Assembly: GCA_002163005.1 (NCBI GenBank)
Contig: MAAF01000105.1
Span: 1 to 52,212 of the forward strand
DNA length: 52,212 nucleotides
Source: Colwellia psychrerythraea
GTDB taxonomy: Bacteria > Pseudomonadota > Gammaproteobacteria > Enterobacterales > Alteromonadaceae
Reading direction: 5' to 3'
Shown here: positions 1 to 10,435 of the stretch, piece after piece
How the letters are laid out: each line of letters opens with the position of its first letter
Numbering within the stretch: position 1 is the first letter of the stretch
Translations under genes and position numbers: made by a program
The notes under the pieces: model-generated
The model's database searches: none
What the model saw: the letters and a program-made list of their open reading frames with translations, nothing else
Told to the model about the DNA's origin: nothing

Positions 1-633
1 GCTTTGCCTGGCTATTTGCAACAAACTGATATGGAAAGTAATGGTAAGTCCGTATCAAAATCAGGTGATAAACTATCTTGGTTAACGGCTCCTGTGGTTT
101 TTGGTCAAGAGGGCACTAATGGACAGCATGCTTTTATGCAGTTAATGCATCAAAGTGATGACATTATTCCTACAGATTTTATTGTTGCTTTAAAAGGTCG
201 AAGTCAATACACCGAGAATCATAAAGTACTCGTTGCTAATTGCTTTGCCCAAAGTGAAGCTTTGATGCAAGGAAAAACATTAGCACAAGTTAAAGCTGAG
301 CTTTTGGAATCTGGCTACACTTCGAAAGAAGTAGAACGACTTGCTCCTCATAAAACCATGAAAGGTAATACGCCGAGCAATACTTTAGTGATGGATCAGC
401 TAACCCCTGAATCAATGGGCGCTTTGCTTGCGCTATATGAACATAAAATATTTGTTCAAGGGGTTTTATGGCAAGTCAATTCCTTTGACCAATGGGGCGT
501 TGAATTAGGAAAACAGTTAGGATCAAGAATCTTATCTGCTATAGACGGTGCTGAAGATGATTTACTATCTGCTTCTAGTCAGAGTCTAATTGCTCGATTT
601 AAAGCAGGTGGAAATTCAAAAAAGAATAGATAA
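1..633 (+). CDS. pgi: Glucose-6-phosphate isomerase, C-terminal part
   Basis: Cytoplasmic enzyme interconverting glucose 6-phosphate and fructose 6-phosphate in glycolysis and gluconeogenesis. Frame 1 is open from the first base, so the 5' part lies outside the window and only about 210 C-terminal residues are present. Recognised from conserved blocks: MESNGK near the start, the GTNGQHAF segment, the ALYEHKIF helix and the C-terminal FDQWGVELGKQL motif containing the conserved catalytic-site lysine. The C-terminal tail is close to that of the E. coli enzyme in length. The next gene is convergent. Only the missing 5' end is uncertain. Confidence 0.96.
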   Translation, partial: ALPGYLQQTDMESNGKSVSKSGDKLSWLTAPVVFGQEGTNGQHAFMQLMHQSDDIIPTDFIVALKGRSQYTENHKVLVANCFAQSEALMQGKTLAQVKAELLESGYTSKEVERLAPHKTMKGNTPSNTLVMDQLTPESMGALLALYEHKIFVQGVLWQVNSFDQWGVELGKQLGSRILSAIDGAEDDLLSASSQSLIARFKAGGNSKKNR

Positions 634-659
634 GTGCTTAAGTGATGGGAAAAGCTAAT

Positions 660-707
660 GGATTCCAGACTAAACACTTCGGGAATGACGGTTTCAACGT
701 GGCGTTG
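660..707. terminator. Small hairpins between convergent genes
   Basis: Two short inverted repeats lie between the pgi stop and the stop of the convergent lipase gene: ATTCC (662-666) with GGAAT (682-686), and CAACG (695-699) with CGTTG (703-707). There is no strong T-tract. A bidirectional terminator is plausible from position only. Confidence 0.25.
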
Positions 708-1820
708 CTAGGGCTTAAATGCCTTTATCATCGCTATATCTTGTTTCATCACAAATTCATTAAAGCATTGAGCTAACTTATCTGTTTCGGCTAATACTTT
801 TAGCCAATATTTAATTCTTGTTGCTGCGTCAAGCTTGGTAAAGTCTGTTCTATCGGGAATTTTTCCATAAGGTAGTGATTTTATAAATTTCTGTGAGGGT
901 GCTAATAACACTGTGTCTTCATAACTACTGGCTAGTACTTTTCGAGTTGAACTTTTGTCAAACCATCCTGCTTTGGGCTCGGAGCTAAAGTGCGGATAAA
1001 GTGTTAAACCAGGCTTTATTCCTGTGGCGGCTCTTTTTAGAGCGTGTTCATGGTTTCTTTGTTTATCAGAGTTATTGTTGGCTAATGAAAAGTCAAAATG
1101 ATAATCAATTATACCGCCATCTCGGTAGGTACCTTTGTTTGACCCGTTAATATTTTTGATACCTGTCATCACCATCGGGATCGAGCCTGAAGCCAGTACG
1201 GCACTTTTAATATTGTCAGGGGTTAAGGTTTGGTAAAAGTTGCTGAAATTATAGGGGTCCTTTATGACCAAATTACTGCTTGGGTGCTGAAAAATATAGC
1301 GTTGATATTGCTTGCTGAGTAGTTTTCTATCTATTTTATTCAGCAACATGCTATTAATTAAGCCAGCACCTTGCATAATCTTATTATCAAAAGAGGTTAA
1401 GCCATTACATTTAGCCACTAAAAAGTGTGCTCTGAAGATATTATTGTTGATCACCTCACTAGCACCACTTTCACCGAAGAGCTGATCAACAATAAAAACA
1501 GCTTGGTTTGATATCTCTTGTGGGTTTGGTTTGTTGGAGTAAACAGTATTAGCATAGGTATAAGCTAAACGTTCAATAGCTTGTACTGGCTTGAGTTGTG
1601 TCAGAGCTGCTGCACGAAAGGCACCAGCACTTGAGCCAATTAAGTTAAGCGCTGTGCTTCTCTCTTTGAAAAAATCACCAAAGAGATATTTATCTAAACC
1701 AAATAAGGTAAACCATTTTGGCCCGCCGCTAGCGCCCAGAAAATTAGTAAATAGTTCTTGCTTAAAGCCTTGCTCTTGAATAATTTTCAAGGCGTTTTTT
1801 CCAGCGTATATATCGAGCAT
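708..1820 (-). CDS. Patatin-like phospholipase family protein
   Basis: Predicted lipid acyl hydrolase with the Ser-Asp dyad of the patatin family. An oxyanion-type glycine-rich loop GASGGPK lies at residues 29-35. The nucleophile motif GSSAG follows, with Ser64, and a DGG motif (in YRDGGIID, about residue 235) supplies the catalytic Asp. No signal peptide or membrane segment is evident, so it is probably cytoplasmic. The 370 residues fit a stand-alone bacterial patatin. The gene lies 43 bp downstream of the HD hydrolase gene on the same strand and may be cotranscribed. The substrate cannot be told from sequence. Confidence 0.85.
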   Translation of the reverse strand: MLDIYAGKNALKIIQEQGFKQELFTNFLGASGGPKWFTLFGLDKYLFGDFFKERSTALNLIGSSAGAFRAAALTQLKPVQAIERLAYTYANTVYSNKPNPQEISNQAVFIVDQLFGESGASEVINNNIFRAHFLVAKCNGLTSFDNKIMQGAGLINSMLLNKIDRKLLSKQYQRYIFQHPSSNLVIKDPYNFSNFYQTLTPDNIKSAVLASGSIPMVMTGIKNINGSNKGTYRDGGIIDYHFDFSLANNNSDKQRNHEHALKRAATGIKPGLTLYPHFSSEPKAGWFDKSSTRKVLASSYEDTVLLAPSQKFIKSLPYGKIPDRTDFTKLDAATRIKYWLKVLAETDKLAQCFNEFVMKQDIAMIKAFKP

Positions 1821-1863
1821 TACTGCATTAATCTCATGTTTTTATATTATTAGTAAGTCTTAT

Positions 1864-3267
1864 TTAACTTAATTGGTAATCTGATGCGCCATGGGCATTA
1901 AATAGTGACTGATAAAGCCTTGTGGCGTAATCATCTGTCATACCAGCAATATAATCGGCGATTATTCGGTGTGAATTTTCATTGTTATCTATTGCCTGTT
2001 GCCAGCGTTTAGCACTATTACTTGGTAGTAGACGGTTAGGATCCGATGATAACGCTTCAAAAAGCTCCATCACTATTTGTTGACCTCTATATTCTAAACG
2101 TTGAAGACTAGTTAATTTAATAACATAGTTATAAACAAAATCTTTAAATATTTTCAGTACTTGTGCTGTTGCTGTCGATAAAGTGGCGTTGTAGCGCAAT
2201 ATTGGCTCGACAAAACTTAGATCATCTTGCTCATTTAAATCGGTTAATTTAATCGCTGTAATCAAGTAATTGACTAAGCCGCCAATAGCATCTTTTTGCA
2301 AATGATGGTGATCACTAAAGAGTTTATCCGTTAAAGTCGCGCTGTATTCCTGCAACCAAACATCATCAATTTTTTGTAGTTTATGTATTACTTCTCGATC
2401 AAAATCGTTACGGCTAACGACTTTGGTTACTATGGCATCTTCGAGATCATGAATGCCATAGGCAATATCATCGGCTAACTCCATAATAGAGCAATCGAGT
2501 GACTTAAAACGGGTTTTTTGATGTTTGTCTTTGTCTTGCATGGTCACGTTTTCATCGCTTGAGCTTTGGTCGTTCATCGTTTGACCACTCATACTTTGGC
2601 TGCTTAGACTTTGAAACAAGGCACGGTCTGTTTTGGATAAGGGTTCAAGTATCCAGTCAATAATATCTTGGTCGTCGGTATATAAACCTTTAGGTGGATG
2701 CCACTCATCGGCTTTAAGTTGTCGAAAGTTACTAGCACTGCTTGATTTAGTCTCTTTGCTAAGTGTATCTATTAACTGCGGGTACTTCATCAAACCAAGC
2801 AGTGTTCTTCTCGTTAGATTCATACCAAAATGTTCACTAAATGTTTCTAAGCGCGCCACAATGCGGAGTGTTTGGCCGTTACCCTCAAAGCCGCCATGAT
2901 TTCGCATCATATAGTTCAGTGCTACTTCACCACCATGACCAAAAGGCGGATGTCCTATATCATGAGCTAAACAAATAGTTTCTATTAAGCTATCACTGTT
3001 AGGAAAAAGGGCTGCACATAGTTTGGGGAATTTATAGCGTAGTTGAGCGGTAATGCCTGAGCCTATTTGTGCCGCTTCTAATGAATGTGTTAAGCGAGTA
3101 CGGTAAAAATCACTTTGTCCGCTCCCCATCACTTGGGTTTTTGATTGCAAGCGACGAAAAGAAGCAGAGTGCATTATTCGAGCACGATCTCGCTGGAAAG
3201 GGTCACGATGATCTTGCTGTCTGTATGTCACTTTTTCAAGCCGTCTTGCTAACCAAACATCATTCAT
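1864..3267 (-). CDS. dgt: dGTPase-like HD-domain triphosphohydrolase
   Basis: Member of the deoxyguanosinetriphosphate triphosphohydrolase-like family, which cleaves dNTPs to deoxynucleoside and tripolyphosphate. The N-terminal RDPFQRDRARI and RRLQSKTQV segments are typical. Metal-binding HD residues are in RLTHSLEAA and in AHDIGHPPFGHGGE. An ELADDIAYGIHDLEDA segment supplies further active-site residues. At 467 aa it is a little long; a Ser/Gln-rich low-complexity stretch at about residues 220-245 looks like an insertion. It is called dGTPase-like because substrate range varies in the family. cmoB lies upstream on the same strand, separated by a dispersed repeat. Confidence 0.88.
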   Translation of the reverse strand: MNDVWLARRLEKVTYRQQDHRDPFQRDRARIMHSASFRRLQSKTQVMGSGQSDFYRTRLTHSLEAAQIGSGITAQLRYKFPKLCAALFPNSDSLIETICLAHDIGHPPFGHGGEVALNYMMRNHGGFEGNGQTLRIVARLETFSEHFGMNLTRRTLLGLMKYPQLIDTLSKETKSSSASNFRQLKADEWHPPKGLYTDDQDIIDWILEPLSKTDRALFQSLSSQSMSGQTMNDQSSSDENVTMQDKDKHQKTRFKSLDCSIMELADDIAYGIHDLEDAIVTKVVSRNDFDREVIHKLQKIDDVWLQEYSATLTDKLFSDHHHLQKDAIGGLVNYLITAIKLTDLNEQDDLSFVEPILRYNATLSTATAQVLKIFKDFVYNYVIKLTSLQRLEYRGQQIVMELFEALSSDPNRLLPSNSAKRWQQAIDNNENSHRIIADYIAGMTDDYATRLYQSLFNAHGASDYQLS

Positions 3268-3334
3268 AGCTATCCTTAGTTAAAACTGGGCGAAGTTATA
3301 TAACTTGTTGAGTTACTATAACTTACATCATTTA

Positions 3335-3403
3335 CTTTGGCTTATCTTTTCTCGGTATAGCGCAGCCTTTGTGTTCTCTGTGGTGATTTGCTCTGTTGTT
3401 CAA
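3335..3403 (-). repeat. CACCGAG dispersed repeat, copy 1
   Basis: On the minus strand this reads as a CACAGAG/CACCACAGAGAACACA unit followed by a GCGCTATACCGAG segment. It matches copies near 8206, 10988, 28406 and 28491 in this window. It sits between cmoB and the dGTPase gene, a typical place for REP-like intergenic repeats. No coding capacity was recognised. Confidence 0.7.
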
Positions 3404-3411
3404 TTGTATTT

Positions 3412-4380
3412 TTAAGCATTAGCAATAAATATGGCGCGTTTAGGGGCCGGGTAACCTTCAATGGTCTTACTGCTATCATTTGGGTCAAGAAAATCTTGTA
3501 ACGACTCTGTATCAATCCACTCGGTTTTTCGTTGCTCATCTAATGCTGTAATATCCGTATTTACTACGCGAACATTATTAAAACCGCATCGCTCTAACCA
3601 AGCACACATGGCTTTTTCACTGGGTAAAAACCAAACGTTGCGCATTTTTGCGTAACGTTCACCGGGCACTAATACCGTATTCTCATCACCATCGACGATG
3701 AGTGTTTCTAATACTAATTCACCACCTTTAACCAGTTGTGCCTTTAATTGATAAAGGAAATCAATTGGCGATCTACGGTGATAAAGCACACCCATAGCAA
3801 ATACTGTATCAAATGCTTTTAGCTCAGGTAGTTCTTCAACACCTAACGGTAATAAATGCACTGGGCTATCATCAATAAAGTGCTTTATTGCATTAAACTG
3901 CATTAAAAACAGCTGAGTTGGGTCAATACCAACAACAAATTTTGCCCCTGCGCCGCGCATTCGCCATAAGTGATAACCGCTGCCGCAACCAATATCTAAA
4001 ACATACTTACCCGATAAATCACTAATATGCTCAGCTAAACGATCCCATTTAAAATCACTCCGCCACTCAGTATCAATGTGTAAACCATGAATATGGTAGG
4101 GTCCTTTACGCCAAGGTTTAAACTTTTTCATTAAATTTTCAAGGCGCTTAAATTGTCCCTGATCTAAATCACCCAATTCGCCAACTGTAACGGTATTCGT
4201 TATATCAATCGCTGAATTAGCATCCACTAGGGGTAATGCATCAAGAGTTTTTTGCCAGTGCTTGAATTCACCGTGCAGGTTATTTTCATGCCAATGGCTC
4301 AATTGTGCAGGTAAAGTGTTTAGCCAATGCCCTAAACGGTTAGTGGCAATTTGTTGGTAAAATTCGTTGAACTGTTTCAT
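3412..4380 (-). CDS. cmoB: tRNA U34 carboxymethyltransferase CmoB
   Basis: Transfers the carboxymethyl group of carboxy-S-adenosylmethionine to 5-hydroxyuridine-34 of tRNA, giving cmo5U34 and widening wobble decoding. A family-specific N-terminal domain precedes a Rossmann methyltransferase fold with the cofactor motif [15 protein letters not shown] near residues 125-139. [10 protein letters not shown] and the C-terminal EGYPAPKRA segment are typical of CmoB. The length of 322 aa matches the family (about 323). The gene is downstream of cmoA on the same strand with a 75-bp gap, so the two pathway steps are probably cotranscribed. Confidence 0.95.
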   Translation of the reverse strand: MKQFNEFYQQIATNRLGHWLNTLPAQLSHWHENNLHGEFKHWQKTLDALPLVDANSAIDITNTVTVGELGDLDQGQFKRLENLMKKFKPWRKGPYHIHGLHIDTEWRSDFKWDRLAEHISDLSGKYVLDIGCGSGYHLWRMRGAGAKFVVGIDPTQLFLMQFNAIKHFIDDSPVHLLPLGVEELPELKAFDTVFAMGVLYHRRSPIDFLYQLKAQLVKGGELVLETLIVDGDENTVLVPGERYAKMRNVWFLPSEKAMCAWLERCGFNNVRVVNTDITALDEQRKTEWIDTESLQDFLDPNDSSKTIEGYPAPKRAIFIANA

Positions 4381-4455
4381 AGGATTCTAATTAGTCGTTT
4401 AAATGGGCGTACTTTATATTTTGTAAATAATTAATCAGTAAATTAATTTTGGTAA

Positions 4456-5208
4456 CTACTTTATGGCGATAAGTGAGGTGAAGTTAAAACACTGAAACCA
4501 TAATGAAGCATGTTGAAAACCAGCTTGTGCTAAGCGCTGTTTATGTACATCAAGTGAGTCAGTCAACATGACTTTTTCCAATGCGCTACGCTTTTGAGCA
4601 ACTTCCAATTCACTATAGCCATTATCGCGTTTGAAATTATGGTGTAAATCAATTAATACATCGTCAATAACGTTATCATCACTGGATATTTTTTCAGACA
4701 AAACCAATAAACCACCAGGTCTTAAACCTTGGGCTATTTTATTGAGTAACGCTTGGCGCTGTGGCTTTTCGATAAACTGTAAGGTGAAGTTTAATACCAC
4801 CATGGAAGCATTTTCTATCTCGATATCTTGAATATTGCCTTCAATAATCGTGACTGGAGTCTTCCCTTTAAACGCATCAACATGCATTTTACAACGCTTT
4901 ACCATATCGATAGAATTATCCACGCCGATGATTTTACAGTTGCTAGCGGTAATTCCTTTACGCATAGCTAGTGTTGCAGCGCCTAAAGAGCAACCTAGAT
5001 CATAGATGTTACTATCTTCTTGGACGAAGCGTTGGCTAAGACGACCTATAGTGTCGATGATAGTCTTATAGCCCGGCACAGATCGAGATATCATGTCGGG
5101 GAAAACTTCAACAACTTGCGCATCAAAGGTAAAGTTTTTTACCTGATTATGTGCTTGTGAGTAAATTAAATCGGTATCAGAATCATGCATTTTCTTTGTT
5201 CTATTCAC
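4456..5208 (-). CDS. cmoA: Carboxy-S-adenosyl-L-methionine synthase CmoA
   Basis: Converts SAM and prephenate into carboxy-SAM, the substrate of CmoB. The Rossmann fold is marked by [15 protein letters not shown] near residues 73-87. The PGYKTII segment and the NFTLQFIE motif are family-typical, as is the 250-aa length. No signal peptide or membrane segment. It starts about 95 bp from the divergent diguanylate cyclase gene, and that short spacer must hold both promoters. Confidence 0.95.
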   Translation of the reverse strand: MNRTKKMHDSDTDLIYSQAHNQVKNFTFDAQVVEVFPDMISRSVPGYKTIIDTIGRLSQRFVQEDSNIYDLGCSLGAATLAMRKGITASNCKIIGVDNSIDMVKRCKMHVDAFKGKTPVTIIEGNIQDIEIENASMVVLNFTLQFIEKPQRQALLNKIAQGLRPGGLLVLSEKISSDDNVIDDVLIDLHHNFKRDNGYSELEVAQKRSALEKVMLTDSLDVHKQRLAQAGFQHASLWFQCFNFTSLIAIK

Positions 5209-5302
5209 TTTTATGTTAAGTTAGTAACTTGATTGTTAGCGGATATATAATGGCTTATTTTAACCGATCTTATTAGCAACGCTATATTTATAGGGTGTTT
5301 TT

Positions 5303-8170
5303 TTGAATTTTTTTTATAAACAGACCAGTTACATTATTTTAATTACTTTGTTTTTGGCTATTTTCAGCCAAACAGTGTTTGCTGAAAAGGCTGTCATAGC
5401 CGTTAAGCAACCCTTAACAATTGCTATTAATGAAACTTCCTTCCCGTATCACTCTATTGACGAGCAGGGTAATGCCATTGGTTTGATGGCAGATATGTGG
5501 CGCTTATGGGCTAAAAAACAGCATGTCGAAGTACAATTTATTGTGCTGCCTTGGTTAGATACACTAAGTGAAGTAGCTAAAGGCAATGTAGATATCCACG
5601 CTGGGTTATCCATTATTGATTCAAGGCGAAAAACACTAGAGTTCTCCCAACCGTTATTTTCTATTTATACACACCTGTATGTAAGTCAACAACTTAGCAA
5701 TGTTAATAGTTTAGCTGATTTAAAACCCTACAACATAGGGGTAGTAAAAGGATCAGCTCATATTGAAAGCTTGGAAAAACATCACCCTGATTTTGTTTTA
5801 AAAACATATGATAATCGCCACGATTTATACCGTGGGGCGTTAAATAACGAACTTTTAGTTTTTACTGGCTTAGAAAAGTTAGCGGATAATTTTCCTGATT
5901 ACGATAGCTTAAGGCAGCGCTTTCCAGCCCATAAGGTTTTACGCTATCAACAAGGTGATTATGGCGTTGCGGTGGCTAAAGATAATGATGTATTACTCAA
6001 TTTAATCGAACAAGGATTTAAAAAAATAACAAGAGAAGAGCGATCAGCCATTGAGCGTAAATGGTTAGGTTTAGATAAACAAAAAGACAGTTTGTTGCTC
6101 GCATTTTCATCACATTACCCACCTTATATGGGCGTTAGTTCTTCAGGAGAGCCACAAGGGTTATTGATTGATGTCTGGCGCTTATGGTCTAAACAAGTAG
6201 GGATTAATGTTGAGTTTGTTCCTCGTGATATGACCGGAGGATTAGATCTTATAACAGAGCAAAAAGCGGATATATTTTTGGCTTATCCTGATCATGTTAA
6301 AGCGTCTGGAGAGACATCTTTTGCGAATTCAATTTATTCATCTAATGCGCAAGTTTATCTAAATAAAAACGTTAAAGATATTGAAGGTAAGCGAATTCGT
6401 TCATTGGAGCAGTTTAATCAACAGCGCAACCAAGGTGTTATTGGTATTTGGCAAAACTCTACTTTTAAAGACCAATTGATAACACAATATCCCAAGTTGA
6501 ATATTCGCTATTTTAGTAGTCTCAGTAGTATGTTAAATGCCGCTGAGCGAAATGAGATCTCTGGCATCGTGGGCTTGGTTGATTTAATTAACACAAGATT
6601 AGTACAAAATAACTTACAAGGATTTTTTTACCGGTTAGACAGTCCTATTATCACCTTAAAATTATCACCTGTGATTCATCACAAAAATAATAAACTATTG
6701 GAGATCATTAATAGAGGCTTTAACGAGTTAGATATTAATAGTCTTATTAAAATTGAAGATAGATGGTTGAACGGTAATACGGGAGAACACTATTATAAAC
6801 AACAAGCACAAAAAATTATGCTGAGTGAGGCTGATAAAGACTTTTTAGCGTCCCATGAAAAAATTAACTTAGGCATTATTAAGAGTTTATCGCCGATAGA
6901 GTTTATTGACGAACACGGAAAATTTTCAGGTATTAATCGTGATATTACGCGTTTAATTAGTGATAGAACCGGTATTGAGTTTAACTATGTGGCTTTTGAT
7001 AGTTGGCAAGAGTTATATAAAGCATTATTAGATAATAAAATAGATATGCTTGGCAGTATAACGCCAACAGCAGAACGTGAAAAGCTACTGATATTCACTG
7101 AGAGTTATTGGCAAATGCCGTGGGTAATGGTGCATCCACAATATTATGGCCGAAAAACAAAGCTTGAAGATTTTTATGGTAAACAAGTTGCTATTGTCAA
7201 AGGCTACTATTTAATCGCCAAGTTAAGAAATAAACATCCTTTAATCACCTTTAAATTAGTTGATAACAGAGAGCAAGCACTAGTTGCGCTGCAACAGGAG
7301 CGTGTTGATGGTTTCATTACAACGATGGCCTCGGCGACACAATTATTAAAGCAGGAAAATATTGTTACTTTGATGATATCTATGATGGAAGATGTCAGCT
7401 TAGAGAAAAGTCACTTTGGAATAAATAAACAGTTACCGCTATTGAAAGGAATCATTAATAAAGGTTTATTATCGATTACTGAAAAAGAGAAACAAGCCAT
7501 TTATGACAATTGGTTTACCCTAGCCATTAATACAGGGCTTGATAAAAATGTGGTCTTACAAGTTGGAGCACAAATTGGTGTCATAATTTTATTGGTACTT
7601 GGTGTTATTGTCATGTGGAATAGACGATTGCAAGTTGAAATAAAACATCGAGAACAGCTAGAGAAAATTATGAAACATATGGCAACTCATGATGAATTAA
7701 CGGGGCTTGCTAACCGAGTATTATTAAAGGATAGATTAAGCACAGCAATAGAGTTCCATCAACGACAGTCACTTAAAATGGCAGTATTATTTATTGATCT
7801 CGATGGTTTTAAAAATATTAATGATACCCACGGCCATGGAGTAGGGGATGAATTATTGCAACAAGTTGCCATTCGCTTGCAGGGGTGTGTGAGAAGTTCA
7901 GATACGGTAGTGCGCTTTGGTGGTGATGAATTTGTTTTGTTACTTACTGGTTTGAATAGTCCTAATGAAGCAGCCTATGTAGCAGAAAAAGTATTAAGAT
8001 TGATGCAAAAGGAGTTTGAACTATCGAAAACCAACGCATTTATTGGCTGTAGCATTGGTATTGCCATGTACCCAGATGATGGTGATAACGACACCGACCT
8101 GCTTAAAATTGCTGATACTATGATGTATAGGGTAAAAGCTGCCGGTAAAAATCATTATATTTTTAACTGA
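5303..8170 (+). CDS. Triple SBP_bac_3 sensor diguanylate cyclase
   Basis: Membrane sensor predicted to make cyclic di-GMP in response to a periplasmic solute. A signal peptide occupies residues 1-28. Three tandem extracellular solute-binding family 3 domains follow at roughly residues 33-255, 262-490 and 515-745. One membrane helix (about 752-772) leads into a GGDEF domain to the C terminus. The catalytic GGDEF is at residues 873-877 and an inhibitory I-site RSSD precedes it with the usual five-residue spacing, so it looks active and product-inhibited. No EAL domain. The start is TTG, preceded by AGGGTG at a workable distance, and gives a proper signal peptide. The ligand is unknown; amino-acid-like solutes are usual for this fold. 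Confidence 0.88.
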   Translation: MNFFYKQTSYIILITLFLAIFSQTVFAEKAVIAVKQPLTIAINETSFPYHSIDEQGNAIGLMADMWRLWAKKQHVEVQFIVLPWLDTLSEVAKGNVDIHAGLSIIDSRRKTLEFSQPLFSIYTHLYVSQQLSNVNSLADLKPYNIGVVKGSAHIESLEKHHPDFVLKTYDNRHDLYRGALNNELLVFTGLEKLADNFPDYDSLRQRFPAHKVLRYQQGDYGVAVAKDNDVLLNLIEQGFKKITREERSAIERKWLGLDKQKDSLLLAFSSHYPPYMGVSSSGEPQGLLIDVWRLWSKQVGINVEFVPRDMTGGLDLITEQKADIFLAYPDHVKASGETSFANSIYSSNAQVYLNKNVKDIEGKRIRSLEQFNQQRNQGVIGIWQNSTFKDQLITQYPKLNIRYFSSLSSMLNAAERNEISGIVGLVDLINTRLVQNNLQGFFYRLDSPIITLKLSPVIHHKNNKLLEIINRGFNELDINSLIKIEDRWLNGNTGEHYYKQQAQKIMLSEADKDFLASHEKINLGIIKSLSPIEFIDEHGKFSGINRDITRLISDRTGIEFNYVAFDSWQELYKALLDNKIDMLGSITPTAEREKLLIFTESYWQMPWVMVHPQYYGRKTKLEDFYGKQVAIVKGYYLIAKLRNKHPLITFKLVDNREQALVALQQERVDGFITTMASATQLLKQENIVTLMISMMEDVSLEKSHFGINKQLPLLKGIINKGLLSITEKEKQAIYDNWFTLAINTGLDKNVVLQVGAQIGVIILLVLGVIVMWNRRLQVEIKHREQLEKIMKHMATHDELTGLANRVLLKDRLSTAIEFHQRQSLKMAVLFIDLDGFKNINDTHGHGVGDELLQQVAIRLQGCVRSSDTVVRFGGDEFVLLLTGLNSPNEAAYVAEKVLRLMQKEFELSKTNAFIGCSIGIAMYPDDGDNDTDLLKIADTMMYRVKAAGKNHYIFN

Positions 8171-8205
8171 TCACTACCAACTAACTTTAAAGACACAAAA
8201 TATTT

Positions 8206-8250
8206 ACCACCGAGAGCACAGAGGTGCTTTCGCGCTACACAGAGGAAGTA
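8206..8250 (+). repeat. CACCGAG dispersed repeat, copy 2
   Basis: Begins ACCACCGAGAGCACAGAGG and continues into TTTCGCGCTACACAGAGG. It lies in the 307-bp spacer between the diguanylate cyclase gene and aspS, which otherwise holds only the aspS promoter candidate. It is closest to the copy at 28491. Confidence 0.7.
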
Positions 8251-8344
8251 ATTCTTAAGATATATCCAACTGACATTAGTAAACTAGTCCATACTTGTTA
8301 GTTTAAAATACTTTGTTGTGCCTTTAATATTAATTAATGTACTT

Positions 8345-8352
8345 GGTATAAT
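8345..8352 (+). promoter_or_regulatory. Extended -10 promoter candidate for aspS
   Basis: A perfect TATAAT (8347-8352) is preceded by G, G and T so that TGG-TATAAT forms an extended -10 element, about 125 bp before the aspS start. No good -35 is seen at 17 bp, which is acceptable for extended -10 promoters. Confidence 0.4.
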
Positions 8353-8477
8353 TAGCGCATCTGCCTGTTCTAGGGTGACATTAACAATCTTTGCTTTATA
8401 ATATGGCCAAAATTATCCAGACAAGTACTAAACAGTGCTTGTTAATATGTTTAGACATAATTAGTAAGGCAAAATAC

Positions 8478-10271
8478 ATGCGTAGTCTTTATTGTGGTGA
8501 GGTGAACGAATCTCACATCGGACAAGAAATAACTTTATGTGGTTGGGTTAACAAACGTCGTGACCTTGGCGCAGTGATCTTTTTAGATTTACGTGACCGT
8601 GAAGGTCTTGTGCAAGTTGTTTATGATCCTGATTTACCTGAAGTGATTAAAAAAGCAAACACTTTACGTAATGAGTTTTGTGTACAAATTACAGGTAAGG
8701 TACGTGCTCGTCCTGAAGGCCAAGTAAATAAAGGCATGAAAACAGGTGGTATTGAAGTACTCGGTTTAGAACTTACTATCTTAAATAAGTCAGCGCCTTT
8801 GCCGCTTGATTCAAACCAAGTCAACTCTGAAGAGCTTCGCCTTAAATACCGTTATTTAGACTTACGTCGTGTTGAAATGACTGAACGTTTACGTTTTCGT
8901 GCAAAAGTAACTTCAGCAGTACGTAGCTCACTAGAGTCACAAGGCTTCTTAGATATTGAAACCCCTATTCTTACAGCGGCAACTCCTGAAGGTGCTCGTG
9001 ACTATTTAGTACCAAGTCGTACCCATAAAGGTCAGTTTTTTGCTTTACCACAATCACCACAATTGTTTAAACAATTGTTAATGATGTCAGGTATGGAACG
9101 TTACTATCAAATCGTTAAATGTTTCCGTGATGAAGATTTACGTGCCGATAGACAGCCTGAATTCACGCAAATAGATATTGAAACCTCGTTCATGAGCAGC
9201 GATCAGGTGATGGAAGTTACGGAAAAAATGATCCGTGAATTATTCCAGACCATGCTTGATGTTGATTTAGGTGAGTTCCCACGTATGGCTTATTCTGAGG
9301 CCATGACTCGTTTTGGTAGTGATAAGCCAGATTTACGTAACCCATTAGAATTAATTGACGTTGCTGATATTTTAAAAGATGTTGAATTTAAAGTATTCTC
9401 AGGACCTGCTAACGATGAAAAAGGTCGTGTTGCCGTAATTTGTCTACCTCAAGGTGCAGCTAAATTCTCTCGTAAAGGTCTGGACGAATTAACTAAATTT
9501 GTTGGCATTTACGGCGCTAAAGGTATGCCTTGGTTAAAAGTTAATGATATCGATGCCGCGCTTGCTACTGGTATTGAGGGTTTACAATCACCAATCTTGA
9601 AATTCCTATCAAGTGACGAGGCAATAACTTTATTAAAACGTACTAATGCTAAAACAGGCGATATCATTTTCTTTGGTGCAGACCAATACAATGTTGTTAC
9701 TGAATCTTTAGGTGCACTTCGCCTTAAACTAGGTGAAGATCTTGACTTACTTCAAGGTGAGTGGAAACCTCTTTGGGTCGTTGACTTCCCAATGTTTGAA
9801 GAAGTAGATGGTCATATGCATGCCATTCATCACCCGTTTACTGCACCTACTAATTTAACAGCAGAGCAGTTAGAAGCAAATCCTGTTGGCGCTTTATCTG
9901 ATGCGTATGACATGGTACTAAATGGTTGTGAACTTGGTGGTGGCTCTGTACGTATTCACAATCAAGATATGCAAGCAGCAGTATTTAGAATTTTAGGCAT
10001 TAGTGATGAAGAAGCAGAAGAGAAATTCGGCTTCTTACTTGAAGCGCTACAATACGGTGCGCCGCCACATGCTGGTTTAGCTTTTGGTCTTGACCGTTTA
10101 GTCATGTTAATGACAGGTGCTAGTTCAATCCGTGACGTAATGGCTTTCCCGAAAACCAATACGGCGGCTTGTCCATTAACCAATGCGCCGGGTAAAGCTA
10201 ACCCTGAACAGCTTAAAGAGTTAGGTATAGCAACGCTTGCTGTAGAAAAGAAAGACGTAGAACAGGCGTAA
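8478..10271 (+). CDS. aspS: Aspartate--tRNA ligase
   Basis: Class II aminoacyl-tRNA synthetase charging tRNA-Asp in the cytoplasm. It has an N-terminal OB-fold anticodon-binding domain (residues 1-105), a class II catalytic core with LDIETP (motif 1), a motif 2 [16 protein letters not shown] block and the motif 3 GLAFGLDRL. The insertion domain typical of bacterial AspRS lies between. Length 597 aa. The ATG at 8478 is chosen because MRSLYCGEV aligns with the E. coli start MRTEYCGQL and an AAGG lies just upstream; the frame stays open 29 codons further upstream without homology. A strong terminator follows. Confidence 0.97.
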   Translation: MRSLYCGEVNESHIGQEITLCGWVNKRRDLGAVIFLDLRDREGLVQVVYDPDLPEVIKKANTLRNEFCVQITGKVRARPEGQVNKGMKTGGIEVLGLELTILNKSAPLPLDSNQVNSEELRLKYRYLDLRRVEMTERLRFRAKVTSAVRSSLESQGFLDIETPILTAATPEGARDYLVPSRTHKGQFFALPQSPQLFKQLLMMSGMERYYQIVKCFRDEDLRADRQPEFTQIDIETSFMSSDQVMEVTEKMIRELFQTMLDVDLGEFPRMAYSEAMTRFGSDKPDLRNPLELIDVADILKDVEFKVFSGPANDEKGRVAVICLPQGAAKFSRKGLDELTKFVGIYGAKGMPWLKVNDIDAALATGIEGLQSPILKFLSSDEAITLLKRTNAKTGDIIFFGADQYNVVTESLGALRLKLGEDLDLLQGEWKPLWVVDFPMFEEVDGHMHAIHHPFTAPTNLTAEQLEANPVGALSDAYDMVLNGCELGGGSVRIHNQDMQAAVFRILGISDEEAEEKFGFLLEALQYGAPPHAGLAFGLDRLVMLMTGASSIRDVMAFPKTNTAACPLTNAPGKANPEQLKELGIATLAVEKKDVEQA

Positions 10272-10341
10272 TGAGATAGCCGTTTATTAATAGATAAATG
10301 GTAACTATTGTGTATTGTGATTACTCAATATTAGTCATGTT

Positions 10342-10378
10342 AATGCAGCTATAACGTATGTTTTAGCTGCATTTTTTA
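10342..10378 (+). terminator. Rho-independent terminator after aspS
   Basis: Perfect 10-bp inverted repeat AATGCAGCTA (10342-10351) and TAGCTGCATT (10364-10373) with a 12-nt loop and a T-rich run ending at 10377. This is the clearest intrinsic terminator in the left half, and it separates aspS from ruvC. Confidence 0.85.
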
Positions 10379-10435
10379 TGGCATTAATATAACTTACATC
10401 TATCGAAGATAAGATATCAATCAAGAGGTTAACTG

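Noticed and set aside
5246..5251. TATAAT in the cmoA/diguanylate cyclase spacer as a promoter
   Set aside because: No -35 at an acceptable distance and no extended -10; too weak to list.
8391..8477. A 29-codon N-terminal extension of AspRS
   Set aside because: Not homologous to AspRS; the ATG at 8478 matches the family start, and the promoter candidate lies too close to the upstream ATG-like codon.
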